60,226 nt of DNA from Chitinophagaceae bacterium (GCA_947380905.1 CANCSS010000010.1:1-60226); one strand, 5' to 3'; positions 29,118 to 39,233 are shown, numbered from the stretch's first letter. A program made the numbers and translations. The notes: a model not told the origin generated them from the letters alone.

Positions 29118-30920
29118 TTAATTTGACGCTGCCTTGGTGGCTTTACTTCTATTGTTTTCGTCTAAAATAGATTTACGCATACGAACCGACTTGGGAGTGA
29201 CTTCAATACACTCATCAAATTGAATGTATTCCATACACTCTTCTAAAGTGTATTGTACTTTAGGAGTGATACGTACACTATCATCACTTCCGCTTGCACG
29301 GTGGTTGGTTAATTTTTTCATCTCGACAGCGTTGATGTTTAAATCGCCTGGCTTAATATGCTCTGCCAATACTTGGCCTGCATAAATTTCCTCACCTGGT
29401 TCAATAAAGAAACGACCTCTGTCTTGTAATTTATCTATGGAATAGGCTGTAGTTAATCCGGAAAACTTGGCTACCAATACCCCATTGCTTCTTCCAGGAA
29501 TAGGCCCTTTCCAAGGCTTGTATTCGCTAAAACGGTGCGCCATAACCGCTTCACCAGCAGTTTGGGTTAACATCTGAGAACGTAGTCCAATCAATCCTCT
29601 TGAAGGGATGTCAAACTCTAAATGTTGAATGGTTCCTTTGGTTTCCATAATTAACATCTCCCCTTTCTTTTGGGTAACTAAATCAATTACTTTACCACTA
29701 TAATCTGATGGAACATCCACTACTAATATTTCAAATGGCTCATTTTTTCTGCCATCAATATCTTTTACCAAAACTTGAGGATTGCCTACTGTTAACTCAT
29801 AGCCTTCACGACGCATGGTTTCCACCAAAACACCTAAGTGTAATATACCACGACCAAATACCAAGAAACTATCGGCACTGTCTGTTTCTTCTACACGCAA
29901 TGCTAAATTCTTTTCTGTTTCTTTCATCAATCGATCACGAATGTGGCGAGAAGTTACAAACTTACCTTCCTTACCAAAGAAAGGAGAATTGTTAATGCTA
30001 AAAGTCATACTCATGGTAGGTTCATCTACACTAATTACAGGCAATGCTTCTGGATTTTCAGGATCAGCAATGGTATCACCAATACTAAAATCATCTAAAC
30101 CCACCACAGCACATAAATCACCAGAAACTACTTCTGTTACTTTACGTTTGCCCATTCCTTCAAATACGTATAATTCTTTTACTTTATTTTTCTTTAAACT
30201 TCCGTCCGCTTTTACCAATACAATATTTTGACCTTCTTTGATGGTGCCTCTTTCTACTTTACCAATCGCAATACGACCTAAGAAAGAAGAATAATCCAAA
30301 GAAGTAATTTGCATTTGCGTATGTCCTTCTTTCACATCAGGTCCTGGAACATATTTTAAGATACCATCCATTAAAGGAAATATATCTTCACATTGCGTTA
30401 AACTGTCATTGAACCAACCATTTTTTCCACTACCATAAAAAGTAGGAAAATTCAATTGTTCTTCGGTAGCATCTAAATTGAAAAACAATTCAAATACCGC
30501 ATCATGCACTTCGTCTGGACGACAGTTTTCTTTATCTACTTTATTGATAATTACAATGGGTTTTAAATTCAATTGTAATGCCTTTTGTAAAACGAAACGT
30601 GTTTGTGGCATGGGCCCTTCAAAAGCATCTACCAACAAACAAACCCCATCTGCCATTTTCAATACACGCTCTACTTCCCCTCCAAAGTCAGAGTGACCTG
30701 GAGTATCGATTACGTTAATTTTAACTCCGTTATAGGTAACAGATGCGTTTTTACTTAAGATGGTAATTCCTCTTTCACGTTCTAGCTCATTGCTATCCAT
30801 AATTAAGTCCCCAGTTTCCTGGTTGTCTCTGAATACTTTTGTAGCGTGTAAAATACGATCTACCAAGGTGGTTTTTCCGTGGTCAACGTGAGCGATAATA
30901 GCGATGTTTCTTATTTCCAT
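29118..30920 (-). CDS. typA: GTP-binding protein TypA/BipA
   Basis: Ribosome-binding translational GTPase, involved in 50S assembly and growth under stress. The 600-residue protein has G1 AHVDHGKTTL, switch region ERERGITI, G3 DTPGHSDFGGEVE, G4 NKVDKE, then domain II and EF-G-like domains, and the BipA-specific C-terminal region with GDLNINAVEMKKLTNHRASG. Length and motif order are those of full BipA. A perfect -7 box lies just upstream. It converges on obg and has no obvious operon partner. Confidence 0.97.
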   Translation of the reverse strand: MEIRNIAIIAHVDHGKTTLVDRILHATKVFRDNQETGDLIMDSNELERERGITILSKNASVTYNGVKINVIDTPGHSDFGGEVERVLKMADGVCLLVDAFEGPMPQTRFVLQKALQLNLKPIVIINKVDKENCRPDEVHDAVFELFFNLDATEEQLNFPTFYGSGKNGWFNDSLTQCEDIFPLMDGILKYVPGPDVKEGHTQMQITSLDYSSFLGRIAIGKVERGTIKEGQNIVLVKADGSLKKNKVKELYVFEGMGKRKVTEVVSGDLCAVVGLDDFSIGDTIADPENPEALPVISVDEPTMSMTFSINNSPFFGKEGKFVTSRHIRDRLMKETEKNLALRVEETDSADSFLVFGRGILHLGVLVETMRREGYELTVGNPQVLVKDIDGRKNEPFEILVVDVPSDYSGKVIDLVTQKKGEMLIMETKGTIQHLEFDIPSRGLIGLRSQMLTQTAGEAVMAHRFSEYKPWKGPIPGRSNGVLVAKFSGLTTAYSIDKLQDRGRFFIEPGEEIYAGQVLAEHIKPGDLNINAVEMKKLTNHRASGSDDSVRITPKVQYTLEECMEYIQFDECIEVTPKSVRMRKSILDENNRSKATKAASN

Positions 30921-30937
30921 GTACTGTTTTGAGGCTG

Positions 30938-30945
30938 CAAAGGTA
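30938..30945 (-). promoter_or_regulatory. -7 box of typA
   Basis: Read on the minus strand this is TACCTTTG, a perfect TAnnTTTG, ending 17 bases before the typA ATG. A TTTTG (minus strand) starting at 30970 would give 24 bases of spacing, slightly long for a -33 box. Confidence 0.55.
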
Positions 30946-30997
30946 CATTGTTTAAACTCCTAAAAAAAACAAAAGGGAAAAAATGGAGTAATAAGAT

Positions 30998-32086
30998 TTA
31001 CACTCGAATATATATCTTATATTTATTTAATATATAACCCAATAACCAGCAAACAAGCATATAGGAAAGGGCGAATGCCAAAGAGGCCCAATAAGGGGCT
31101 AAATGTGCAAAGCTGTTTTCATAAATCCACTCAAATAAGGACTGATCCCCTATAGAAATCAGATGTAGGCAGGTGACCAAGAGTTCAGAGAATAGGTAGA
31201 TGATCAATGGGTTTTTACCAAAAACCTCGAAAAAGCGGGTAAACTGATGTTGGTGATGCAATTCAATGCGGTAAATAATAGTGGCCAAAATAATCATATC
31301 TAAGCCCACCGTTAATAACACAAAAGAACTTGACCATAATTTTTTATTGATGGGAAATTGATAATTCCACATAAACGCCAAAAAAACAAAGCCAGCCCCC
31401 CACATTAATAAATGCGTGAGCCCTTCGTAGGTTTTGCCTTTTTCTTGGATAAATTTTCCTACTCGATAACCAATCAACACATTTACAATTGCGGGCAAAG
31501 TGCTTATCCAACCTTCGGGATCAAATGCAATCCCTTCGCCATGGTACATGTGATTTTCACCCATCAACCACTTATCAAAACCAATACCAATATTACCGGT
31601 CATGCTTAATGGATCGGCAGGAGCACCATAGGCCATCGTCATATACCAATAGCCAATTAAAATTAATGCAGACAAAATCATTAGCACGCGTTCGTGCATG
31701 TATAAAGCAATGATAGAAGCAATTCCATAACAAAGTGCTATTCTTTGTAGCACTCCTAAAATACGTGTATCGCTTAATGGACCTGTAAAAGGGAACCAAT
31801 ACATGAGGTATCCTAATAAAAATATAAGTACGGTTCTTTTTGTAATTCGAAAAAGCACCGTTGAATTATTTAGCTTTTCCCATTTAGGTAAAACAAAGCT
31901 CATCGCATTTCCTACCGCGAATAAAAAAGATGGAAACACTAAATCGGTGGGTGTAAATCCATCCCACTTAGCATGTAAAAAAGGAGCAAAAGTAGCCGCC
32001 CCGTCACCCGGTGTATTCACAATAATCATTAAGCAAATGACCATCCCTCTAAATACGTCCAAGGAAAGAAATCTATTTTGAGACAT
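30998..32086 (-). CDS. DUF5009/HGSNAT-like membrane acyltransferase
   Basis: A 362-residue polytopic membrane protein of the COG4299 / heparan-alpha-glucosaminide N-acetyltransferase-like group. It opens with RFLSLDVFRGMVICLMIIVN, the family hallmark, and has roughly ten hydrophobic segments; TDLVFPSFLFAVGNAMSF and GKNPLIIYLFSELL are also typical. Relatives transfer acetyl groups from cytoplasmic acetyl-CoA to sugars across the membrane, or have unknown roles; in Bacteroidota such genes often sit with N-acetylglucosamine use, which is not the case here. Divergent from the alpha/beta hydrolase gene with 83 bases between. Confidence 0.85.
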   Translation of the reverse strand: MSQNRFLSLDVFRGMVICLMIIVNTPGDGAATFAPFLHAKWDGFTPTDLVFPSFLFAVGNAMSFVLPKWEKLNNSTVLFRITKRTVLIFLLGYLMYWFPFTGPLSDTRILGVLQRIALCYGIASIIALYMHERVLMILSALILIGYWYMTMAYGAPADPLSMTGNIGIGFDKWLMGENHMYHGEGIAFDPEGWISTLPAIVNVLIGYRVGKFIQEKGKTYEGLTHLLMWGAGFVFLAFMWNYQFPINKKLWSSSFVLLTVGLDMIILATIIYRIELHHQHQFTRFFEVFGKNPLIIYLFSELLVTCLHLISIGDQSLFEWIYENSFAHLAPYWASLAFALSYMLVCWLLGYILNKYKIYIRV

Positions 32087-32169
32087 ACTAACATTTTAGA
32101 AATTTAAGGTACATAAAATTTTTTTTTAAAACAAGGCAATTCACCTAGTTTTAGCTCAAATGAATGTAA

Positions 32170-33153
32170 ATGCGCAAGTTGGTTTTTAGTTTTAGAATTC
32201 TAATCAACATTGTTGGCATTTATCTACTGGGACCGCACCCAGCAAAGCCCTATTTTGACGATGTACTTCCGGCCATTTCAGATCAAATTCCCATCGATGC
32301 TTATGTAAGTAGCATTGAAAGTAGTCGAAAAATTAAACCCAATAATCAAGCTAAAATTATTTGGGCAGATACCACCCACGCGCCTACTGAATATGCCATT
32401 GTTTATTTGCATGGATTTAGCGCCAGTCAAATGGAAGGCGACCCAGTGCATATAAACATAGCCAAACAGTTCCATTGTAATTTATACTTATCCAGATTGG
32501 CAGAACATGGCATGTCTGGCTCCAATCTCATGCAAAATCTTACGGCCGAAAATTTTTGGGAATCTGCCAAAGAAGCCTATGCCATAGGAAAAAAAATAGG
32601 TAAAAAAGTAATCCTAATGAGTACGTCTACTGGAGGAACTTTGTCCCTTCAATTGGCCGCAAGCTATCCAGAAATTGCAGGCCTAATTATGTATTCACCC
32701 AATATAGAAATTAATAAACTAAGTGCTTCCTTATTAAACATTCCCTGGGGTTTGCAATTGGCAAGACTGGTTCAAAATGGAAACTTTAATGATGTAAAAT
32801 ATACGAATAAAGATTATCCCAAATATTGGAGCCCGCATTATCGATTAGAAGCTACAGTAGAATTACAGAATCTAATTAAGGCCACGATGAATAAAAAGTT
32901 ATTTGAAAAAGTACATCAACCTTGCTTAACCTTATTCTACTACAAAGACGAAGCACATCAAGACAATGTAGTTAAAGTAACTGCCATCAAAAAAATGTTT
33001 TCAGAAATAAGTACTCCCGACAGTTTAAAATTATTACAAGCCATGCCCAATACAGGGAACCATGTAATAGCTTCTCCACTGGTATCTAAAGATGTAGAAG
33101 GTGTTCAAAAAATAACTGCCCAATTTTTAGCGGCAAAAATTATAAGAAAATAA
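32170..33153 (+). CDS. Alpha/beta hydrolase, membrane-anchored or exported
   Basis: A 327-residue alpha/beta-hydrolase. A hydrophobic N-terminus (LVFSFRILINIVGIYLLG) suggests export or membrane anchoring. The oxyanion region YLHGFSASQMEGDP, the nucleophile elbow STSTGG (about 158-163), an acid near YYKDEAHQD and the His in TGNHVIAS fit an esterase or lipase-like triad. The elbow lacks the first Gly of GxSxG. Substrate is unknown. Its stop abuts the stop of the GH130 lipoprotein on the other strand (TAATTA), with no terminator between. Confidence 0.82.
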   Translation: MRKLVFSFRILINIVGIYLLGPHPAKPYFDDVLPAISDQIPIDAYVSSIESSRKIKPNNQAKIIWADTTHAPTEYAIVYLHGFSASQMEGDPVHINIAKQFHCNLYLSRLAEHGMSGSNLMQNLTAENFWESAKEAYAIGKKIGKKVILMSTSTGGTLSLQLAASYPEIAGLIMYSPNIEINKLSASLLNIPWGLQLARLVQNGNFNDVKYTNKDYPKYWSPHYRLEATVELQNLIKATMNKKLFEKVHQPCLTLFYYKDEAHQDNVVKVTAIKKMFSEISTPDSLKLLQAMPNTGNHVIASPLVSKDVEGVQKITAQFLAAKIIRK

Positions 33154-34251
33154 TTAAGGCTGCGCTATGGCCATGGCAATTTTAGAATCGGCCGTGCCAT
33201 AATATAAAATCCATTTATTCTTAAAATAAACTAAGCCCTCCACAAAACAAACATTATTCACCTCCCCTATCAATTCATAAGGTTTATCAGGGTGTATAAA
33301 ATAATGATTAGTTCGATCTATTAATTTAAAAGGATTACTAGAATCAAATAAAGCTTGCCCCGCCGAATAAGTATACTTAGGTAAACTAGTATCATTGTTA
33401 TTCGCTGCATTACTGCTATTATAAATTAAGACAATCCCCTTGGAAGTGTATAACGCATAAGGACCCGGCTCTACCAAACGGCTGTCAAAATAACCAGCAC
33501 GCGGTTGTAACACAGGCACTAACTTTTTACTTTCTTCATTCTCCAGAGGTTCCCAATGTAATAAATCAGTCGAATACGCCATAAATAAATCGGTATCTCC
33601 AAAATACATCCAATACTTTCCATTGATTTTTTTAGCCACCATTTTGTCTCCTTTTTTTTCCACCACCACTGCACCCGACTTAGACCAAGCATGAATGTAT
33701 TTTTGGGATGATAAAACGGGTCCTCTTTTTTCCCAATGTGCTAGATCTGTACTTATAGCAAAACACAGGCGGGCCGTTTTGCCATCATAGGAAGTATACG
33801 TTAATAAATAATGGCCATCGGGAGTAGCCACAATGCGAGGATCTTCTACTCCACCTTTCCATTCGTATTTATAAAAAGAATCTTTGGCAGGATAAAAAAT
33901 AGGCGCTCCAGTTTTTTTAAAATGAATGCCGTCTTCACTTATAGCCAAGCCCAAACGAGAAGTCATTGCACTGTCCTGCGCTCTATAGATTAAATACACT
34001 TTCCCATCTTTGACCAAGGCGGTAGGATTTAAAACATTTTTTGATTCCCAATACACATTGGTATTTTGAACGGGGCAAAATAAAATACTAGTAGCCGTGG
34101 GTGTTAAAATTGGATTAACAGAATCTACTTTAATAAAAGTATTGAAGGTCCAACTAGCACTATTTTTTAAAGAATTGGTGGAAAAATTACATCCACCAAC
34201 TCCCAATAAGATGGATGATAAAAAAATCCAACGAGTTCTTGTATTGAGCAT
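33154..34251 (-). CDS. GH130-like glycosidase/phosphorylase lipoprotein
   Basis: Five-bladed beta-propeller protein of the GH130 type, a family of beta-mannoside phosphorylases and hydrolases. Visible hallmarks are NPTALVKDGKVYLIYRAQD, SRLGLAISEDGIHF, the WKGGVEDPRIV segment that contains conserved Glu-Asp, and GQALFDSSNPFKLI. The ATG at 34251 is preferred over an upstream one at 34338: it produces a lipoprotein signal (RWIFLSSILLGVGGC) and avoids overlapping the RND pump gene. The protein is then 365 residues and outside the cytoplasm, which favours hydrolysis over phosphorolysis. It follows the pump gene by 31 bases; the nearest SusC/D pair is 27 kb away. Confidence 0.85.
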   Translation of the reverse strand: MLNTRTRWIFLSSILLGVGGCNFSTNSLKNSASWTFNTFIKVDSVNPILTPTATSILFCPVQNTNVYWESKNVLNPTALVKDGKVYLIYRAQDSAMTSRLGLAISEDGIHFKKTGAPIFYPAKDSFYKYEWKGGVEDPRIVATPDGHYLLTYTSYDGKTARLCFAISTDLAHWEKRGPVLSSQKYIHAWSKSGAVVVEKKGDKMVAKKINGKYWMYFGDTDLFMAYSTDLLHWEPLENEESKKLVPVLQPRAGYFDSRLVEPGPYALYTSKGIVLIYNSSNAANNNDTSLPKYTYSAGQALFDSSNPFKLIDRTNHYFIHPDKPYELIGEVNNVCFVEGLVYFKNKWILYYGTADSKIAMAIAQP

Positions 34252-34282
34252 AATTTTTAATACTACTTCCAATACTTTATTC

Positions 34283-37200
34283 TTATTCTTGATGGTCTTT
34301 CTTTCCAGACAAATAAGTATACACTGCAGGAATAACAAATAAAGTCAGTACTAAAGAAAATATCAAGCCACCTACTACTACGGTACCTAAAGGCTTACGA
34401 CTGGTTGCTGCAGCACCTAAACTGATTGCAATTGGCAATGCACCTAATGCAGTTGCCAAACTGGTCATTAAGATAGGTCTGAATCTTTGAGCTGCTGCTT
34501 CCAATACTGCCGCCTTTAAAGTTAAACCTGTTTCTCTTTTCTTATTCGCAAATTCAACAATCAAGATACCATTTTTGGTCACCAAGCCAATAAGCATGAT
34601 AATGCCAATTTCAGAGAAGATATTTAATGTTTGACCAAACATCCATAAGCACAAGAGTGCTCCTGCAATGGCCAATGGCACTGTAAGCATAATAATAAAT
34701 GGATCCTTAAAACTTTCAAATTGAGCAGCCAATACTAAATAAATTAAAATGAGTGCAAGTATCAGTGCAAAAGCAATATTGGAAGAACTCTCTGCGTAGT
34801 CTCTTGATGGACCACTTAAAGCAGTTTGAAAACTTTCGTCTAACAAATTTTTAGCGATACTATTCATTGCATTTACTCCGTCACCAATGGTCTTGCCTTC
34901 GGCCAAGGAAGCAGACATCGTTGCTGAATTGAATCTGTTGTAATGATATAGATTAGGAGGATTGCTATTCTCTACCACTTTTAATACACTTGAAATAGGA
35001 ATACTTTCTCCTCTATTGTTTCTTAAATAAATTTTGTTAATGTCTGTTGGTGTAGTCCTATCGCCTCTTACTACCTGCGTAATTACTTGGTATTGGCGGT
35101 CATTCATGATAAAATAAGCCGAACGTGCCCCACTAAATGCAGACTGCAAGGCTTGTGAAATATCCGCTGTGGTTAAACCTAAATCTCTAGCACGCATTCT
35201 GTCGATGTTTAAATCATATTCAGGCTTGTTGAATTTTAAGTTAACATCTACGTTTTGGAAAGTCTTGTCTTTTCTAGCGGCTTCTAAAAATTTAGGAATA
35301 ACTGTTTGAATTTTTGCAAAATCTAAATTTTGAATAATAAATTGAACAGGCAAAGAACCCCTCGACATCATTCCCACTGAAATAGTTTGCTCTTCGATGG
35401 AAAATATTCTTACATCTCTAAATTTCTTGAACCTTTTATTTAAATCGTTTACGATTTCGGTTTGAGATCGTTTTCTATTTTCAATGGGCACAAACCCAAG
35501 TCGCCCCGAAGAGGAGCTGTTGCCACTATTGCCGCCATAACCTGGTACACTGCCCCAAGTAAAAGCTTGCTCGGGGATTGAATCTTGTAATAAGCGAATT
35601 ACTTTTAACAAATTCCCTTTCATGTCCTCATAACTGGTTCCCTCTTGAGCAGTTAAAGTATATCTTACCATGCCTTTGTCTTCAATAGGCGCTAGCTCAC
35701 TTTGTATATTTTTTCCAATGACAAATATGATTCCAATACAAGCAACAATAATTACCCAAGCCATCCAGCGCAGTTTCAAAAATTTATTTAATAAATTTTT
35801 ATAGCCAGCTTCCAATCCTTTAAAGAAGGGTTCGGTGCGCTCATAAAATTTACCATGCTTGCCGTCTTTTCTATTTAAGTACACATTCAATACAGGCGTA
35901 ATGGTTAAGGATACAAAAGCGGACACCAAAACGGCACTGGCCACTACTACACCAAATTCTTTAAATAAGGAGCCTATAAAACCTTGTAAAAAGATCACCG
36001 GCATAAATACCACCGCGAGTGTAATAGAAGTTGAAATAACAGCAAAGAAAATTTCTTTACTTCCTTCTCTAGCAGCTTCTTTTAATGGCAACCCTTCTTC
36101 TATTTTTCTAAAAATGTTTTCCGTGACCACAATTCCATCATCCACCACCAACCCCGTGGCCAGTACAATTGCTAACAGTGTTAATACATTTACGGAGAAG
36201 CCAGCTATGTACATAATAAAGAAAGTAGCAATCAATGAAATAGGAATATCAATCAAAGGTCTTATTGCAATTAACCAGTTTCTAAAAAAGAAAAAGATCA
36301 CCAATACAACCAAAGAAAAAGAAATAAAAATAGTCTCTTTTACTTCTTGCAAAGCCCGACGTACACTTTTTGTATTGTCAATAGGCACCGCAAATTCAAT
36401 ATCTGACTTATTGCTCTTTTTAACTTCTTCCAATCTTTTGTAAAACTCATCTGCTATTTTAATATAATTGGCGCCAGGTTGTGGAGATAAAGAAATCATT
36501 ACAGATTGCACCCCATTAAAATAAACTCCTTGATCTTCCTGCTCAGGACCCAATTCCACTTTAGCTACATCCCCCAATCTTACTATACCCGTTGCGTCTT
36601 GCTTTAAAATAATAGTTCTAAAATCAGATTCTGTAGTTAATCTACCCAAGGTTCGAATAATAAATTCTGATTTTTGACCGTAAATTTTACCTGCAGGCAA
36701 TTCTACGTTTTCTTTGTTTAATGCACTTTGAATGTCGTTAAAAGCAATGCCATAGGCATTTAATAAATCGGGGTCTGGGAAAATACGCATGGAGAAACGC
36801 TTGCCTCTAACTGCCACCGTACTTACTTCATCAATGGTTTGAAAACGTTGTTGCAAAACATTCTCTGCGTATTCGGTTAATTCTAAAGCACTTTTTGTTT
36901 TACTTCTTAAAGTCATCATGACAATAAAATCGGCATTGGCATCTGCTTTAGAAACAATAGGAGGTGCATCAATATCCTGAGGTAAATTTCTTAAGGCCTG
37001 GCTTACCTTGTCTCTCACATCATTGGTGGCCGTTTCTAAATTTACGCCTAAGTTAAATTCAACTGTTATATTAGAAGAACCCACTGAACTAGAAGAATTG
37101 ATGGTTCTAATTCCAGGTATTCCATTGATCGATTTTTCAAGTGGCTCGGTAATTTGACTTTGTACTACTTCCGAGTTGGCGCCTGTGTAGGTAGTCATTA

Positions 37201-37339
37201 CATTTACAATCGGAGGATCAATCGCGGGATATTCTCTTAACGCTAAAAAAGAAAAGCCAACCAACCCGAATATGATAATAGCAATATTCATTACGGTTGC
37301 TAATACTGGGCGCTTTAAAGAAAGTTCAGATATATTCAT
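34283..37339 (-). CDS. RND-family efflux pump permease (AcrB/MexB-like)
   Basis: Inner-membrane proton-driven exporter of 1018 residues with 12 transmembrane helices and two large periplasmic loops. The N-terminus MNISELSLKRPVLATVMNIA is typical. The proton-relay acidic pair is in GLVVDDGIVVTENIF on TM4, and the TM10 Lys is in GLVTKNGILIVEFA. A Gly/Ser-rich patch near residue 600 (GGNSGNSSSSG) lies in the periplasmic region. It forms an operon with the membrane-fusion protein upstream (23 bases). No TolC-type channel gene is in the window, so the pump must use one from elsewhere. Substrate is not predictable. Confidence 0.95.
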   Translation of the reverse strand: MNISELSLKRPVLATVMNIAIIIFGLVGFSFLALREYPAIDPPIVNVMTTYTGANSEVVQSQITEPLEKSINGIPGIRTINSSSSVGSSNITVEFNLGVNLETATNDVRDKVSQALRNLPQDIDAPPIVSKADANADFIVMMTLRSKTKSALELTEYAENVLQQRFQTIDEVSTVAVRGKRFSMRIFPDPDLLNAYGIAFNDIQSALNKENVELPAGKIYGQKSEFIIRTLGRLTTESDFRTIILKQDATGIVRLGDVAKVELGPEQEDQGVYFNGVQSVMISLSPQPGANYIKIADEFYKRLEEVKKSNKSDIEFAVPIDNTKSVRRALQEVKETIFISFSLVVLVIFFFFRNWLIAIRPLIDIPISLIATFFIMYIAGFSVNVLTLLAIVLATGLVVDDGIVVTENIFRKIEEGLPLKEAAREGSKEIFFAVISTSITLAVVFMPVIFLQGFIGSLFKEFGVVVASAVLVSAFVSLTITPVLNVYLNRKDGKHGKFYERTEPFFKGLEAGYKNLLNKFLKLRWMAWVIIVACIGIIFVIGKNIQSELAPIEDKGMVRYTLTAQEGTSYEDMKGNLLKVIRLLQDSIPEQAFTWGSVPGYGGNSGNSSSSGRLGFVPIENRKRSQTEIVNDLNKRFKKFRDVRIFSIEEQTISVGMMSRGSLPVQFIIQNLDFAKIQTVIPKFLEAARKDKTFQNVDVNLKFNKPEYDLNIDRMRARDLGLTTADISQALQSAFSGARSAYFIMNDRQYQVITQVVRGDRTTPTDINKIYLRNNRGESIPISSVLKVVENSNPPNLYHYNRFNSATMSASLAEGKTIGDGVNAMNSIAKNLLDESFQTALSGPSRDYAESSSNIAFALILALILIYLVLAAQFESFKDPFIIMLTVPLAIAGALLCLWMFGQTLNIFSEIGIIMLIGLVTKNGILIVEFANKKRETGLTLKAAVLEAAAQRFRPILMTSLATALGALPIAISLGAAATSRKPLGTVVVGGLIFSLVLTLFVIPAVYTYLSGKKDHQE

Positions 37340-37362
37340 CTAATAATACTATTTAATTGGAG

Positions 37363-38412
37363 CTATTTAGTAATAGCTAGAATAGAAAGGGTTTTGCCTA
37401 CTTTAATTTTATTGCCATCTCTTACAAACAACATACCTGCTACTACAACAGAGTCGCCCACATTTACTCCACTAGTAATTTCTACAGAAGTGGCTGTTCT
37501 ATATCCAGTTTTTACTTCAACTAAATTAGCTATGCCGTTCTTTACTAGTACTATTTGTTTGTTTTTAGATTCAGGAATAAGCACGTTGGCAGGAACCAGT
37601 ATAGAAGGCTTTTGTGCATTATCACTTAAGTATACTTTTACGTAGGCACCTGGCGACATTTTGCCTTGTAAAGTAGCACGCACTTTTATATTTCTAGTAG
37701 TAGCAATGATTTGAGGCTCAATAGCAATAATGGTTGCAGTTAAGTTTTGTTTGGTTTCAGAAATGCCCTCCAATTTTACTTTCTTTCCTAATTTAACATA
37801 CGCTCCATACATTTCTGGCAAAGTAAAATCAATATTTAAATGATCCATTTTTTGCAAGGTCGCAATCGTAGTAGTCGTATTAATAAATGCCCCTAAACTA
37901 ATTTGTCTCAAACCCATTTGACCTGTAAAAGGTGCTTTAACGATGGTCTTATCGATTAAAGATTGTGTATATGCTAAATCTGCTTTAAAACTTTTTACTT
38001 GTTGCAAGGAAATGTCATAATCACTTTGATTGATGCCTTTCGCTTTTAACAATTGTAAATTTCTTTGTTCATTGATATTTGCTAACTCTAATTGAACTTT
38101 TATTTTCTCTAATTGCGCTTGTAAATCAGCGTCATTGAGTTTCGCTAATACGGTTCCCGCTTGCACTTGTTTGCCTTCTGGTATTTGTAAATAAACAACC
38201 CTTCCATTAATTTCAGGGCGCAGTTCCACAAAATCTGTAGCTGCCACGGATCCATTTACTTCCAACACTTTATCTACTTGCTGGTTGGCGGCAATGGCAA
38301 TGTCCACTGTAACAGGGGCATTGGGATTAAACTTATCAAAAGCTTTTGGTTTCTCTTTACAGCCAACTGCAGTAAAAAGGCAAACAATCGCTAGGATGGA
38401 TATCTTTCTCAA
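37363..38412 (-). CDS. RND pump periplasmic adaptor (membrane fusion protein)
   Basis: Adaptor linking the RND permease to an outer-membrane channel. The 349-residue lipoprotein has lipobox FTAVGC (Cys18). Barrel-sandwich halves surround an alpha-hairpin: RPEINGRVVYLQIPEGKQVQ, then the coiled helices (about 105-150), then VKAPFTGQMGLRQISLGAFI; a beta-barrel and membrane-proximal domain follow. It is the first gene of the operon with the pump. Its short hairpin (about two times 25 residues) suits MexA/AcrA-like adaptors. Confidence 0.93.
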   Translation of the reverse strand: MRKISILAIVCLFTAVGCKEKPKAFDKFNPNAPVTVDIAIAANQQVDKVLEVNGSVAATDFVELRPEINGRVVYLQIPEGKQVQAGTVLAKLNDADLQAQLEKIKVQLELANINEQRNLQLLKAKGINQSDYDISLQQVKSFKADLAYTQSLIDKTIVKAPFTGQMGLRQISLGAFINTTTTIATLQKMDHLNIDFTLPEMYGAYVKLGKKVKLEGISETKQNLTATIIAIEPQIIATTRNIKVRATLQGKMSPGAYVKVYLSDNAQKPSILVPANVLIPESKNKQIVLVKNGIANLVEVKTGYRTATSVEITSGVNVGDSVVVAGMLFVRDGNKIKVGKTLSILAITK

Positions 38413-38498
38413 AACTCTAAATTTTAGGGCTTGAAGATAGCCAAAATATACTTTTTTAGGAAATAATATCGATGAACGGCCGAGGGCTTAAGAGCATC

Positions 38499-39233
38499 TT
38501 AATGTATGGTTTTGAAGATTTGGTATTTTTTTTCTATATAATACCCCAACTCCAGGTCATTAAGCAAGCCCAATACCTCATAAGAAGGCCTACAATAGTT
38601 CATAAATCGCTCCAATTGATCCCCTTCCAAGTGAGTTAATTTTATGACAAAACGTTTGGTAAAACGGTATTGCACATATTTCTCCTGCTCTTGTTTAACA
38701 AGCCTGTTTTGAAGGAATTGTAAATTTCTATTTCGTTTAAATCGAAACATATTAATAATCTCATCTAAATCCAATCCAATGGTTAACCCACTAGGCCCAA
38801 ACAATTGTTGATTGCCCCCGCCTAAACGAATGCCAGGAGGTCTATAATTAAAAAATTGAGCATAGTCTTTTCGATTTTCTATAGAATCTAATCTATAATA
38901 ACTATTTCTAACACGTACTTCGGGTAAGTCAAAACCAGTCACATGAATCATCACATTAAAATTATGCAGATCCTCTACCGTATCCAAAGGATATTTATGG
39001 GTGTTTTTACCAAATAAAGAAAACCATAAAGAATCTTTTGCTTTTACATTGATAACATATCTACCAAGAGAATCTGTATATGCATGGTTGTTATTGCTAA
39101 ATACAATTACCGATTCAATGGGTCGTCTTCCGGATATATCATACACATTACCACTCACTGTTATATTTTGCGCTTTCGTTTTAGAAAACAAAACCATTAA
39201 AAAAAAGAGAATAAGGGAGCGCTTTACATTCAT
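38499..39233 (-). CDS. Secreted CarboxypepD_reg-like domain protein
   Basis: A 244-residue exported protein of unknown function. After a signal peptide (MNVKRSLILFFLMVLFSKTKA) comes a CarboxypepD_reg-like beta-sandwich (about 23-105: ITVSGNVYDISGRRPIES, HAYTDSLGRYVINVKAKDSLW). The remaining 130 residues are Arg/Asn/Tyr-rich and unlike a transporter barrel. Such proteins are common and poorly studied in Bacteroidota. It lies alone between the RND operon and chrA, all on the minus strand. Confidence 0.8.
   Translation of the reverse strand: MNVKRSLILFFLMVLFSKTKAQNITVSGNVYDISGRRPIESVIVFSNNNHAYTDSLGRYVINVKAKDSLWFSLFGKNTHKYPLDTVEDLHNFNVMIHVTGFDLPEVRVRNSYYRLDSIENRKDYAQFFNYRPPGIRLGGGNQQLFGPSGLTIGLDLDEIINMFRFKRNRNLQFLQNRLVKQEQEKYVQYRFTKRFVIKLTHLEGDQLERFMNYCRPSYEVLGLLNDLELGYYIEKKYQIFKTIH

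Noticed and set aside
34252..34338. Longer N-terminus for the GH130 lipoprotein
   Set aside because: The extension overlaps the RND pump gene and would bury the lipoprotein signal that starts at 34251.
35859..36443. 194-codon plus-strand ORF inside the RND pump gene
   Set aside because: Antisense to the conserved TM4 region of the pump; no coherent protein features.
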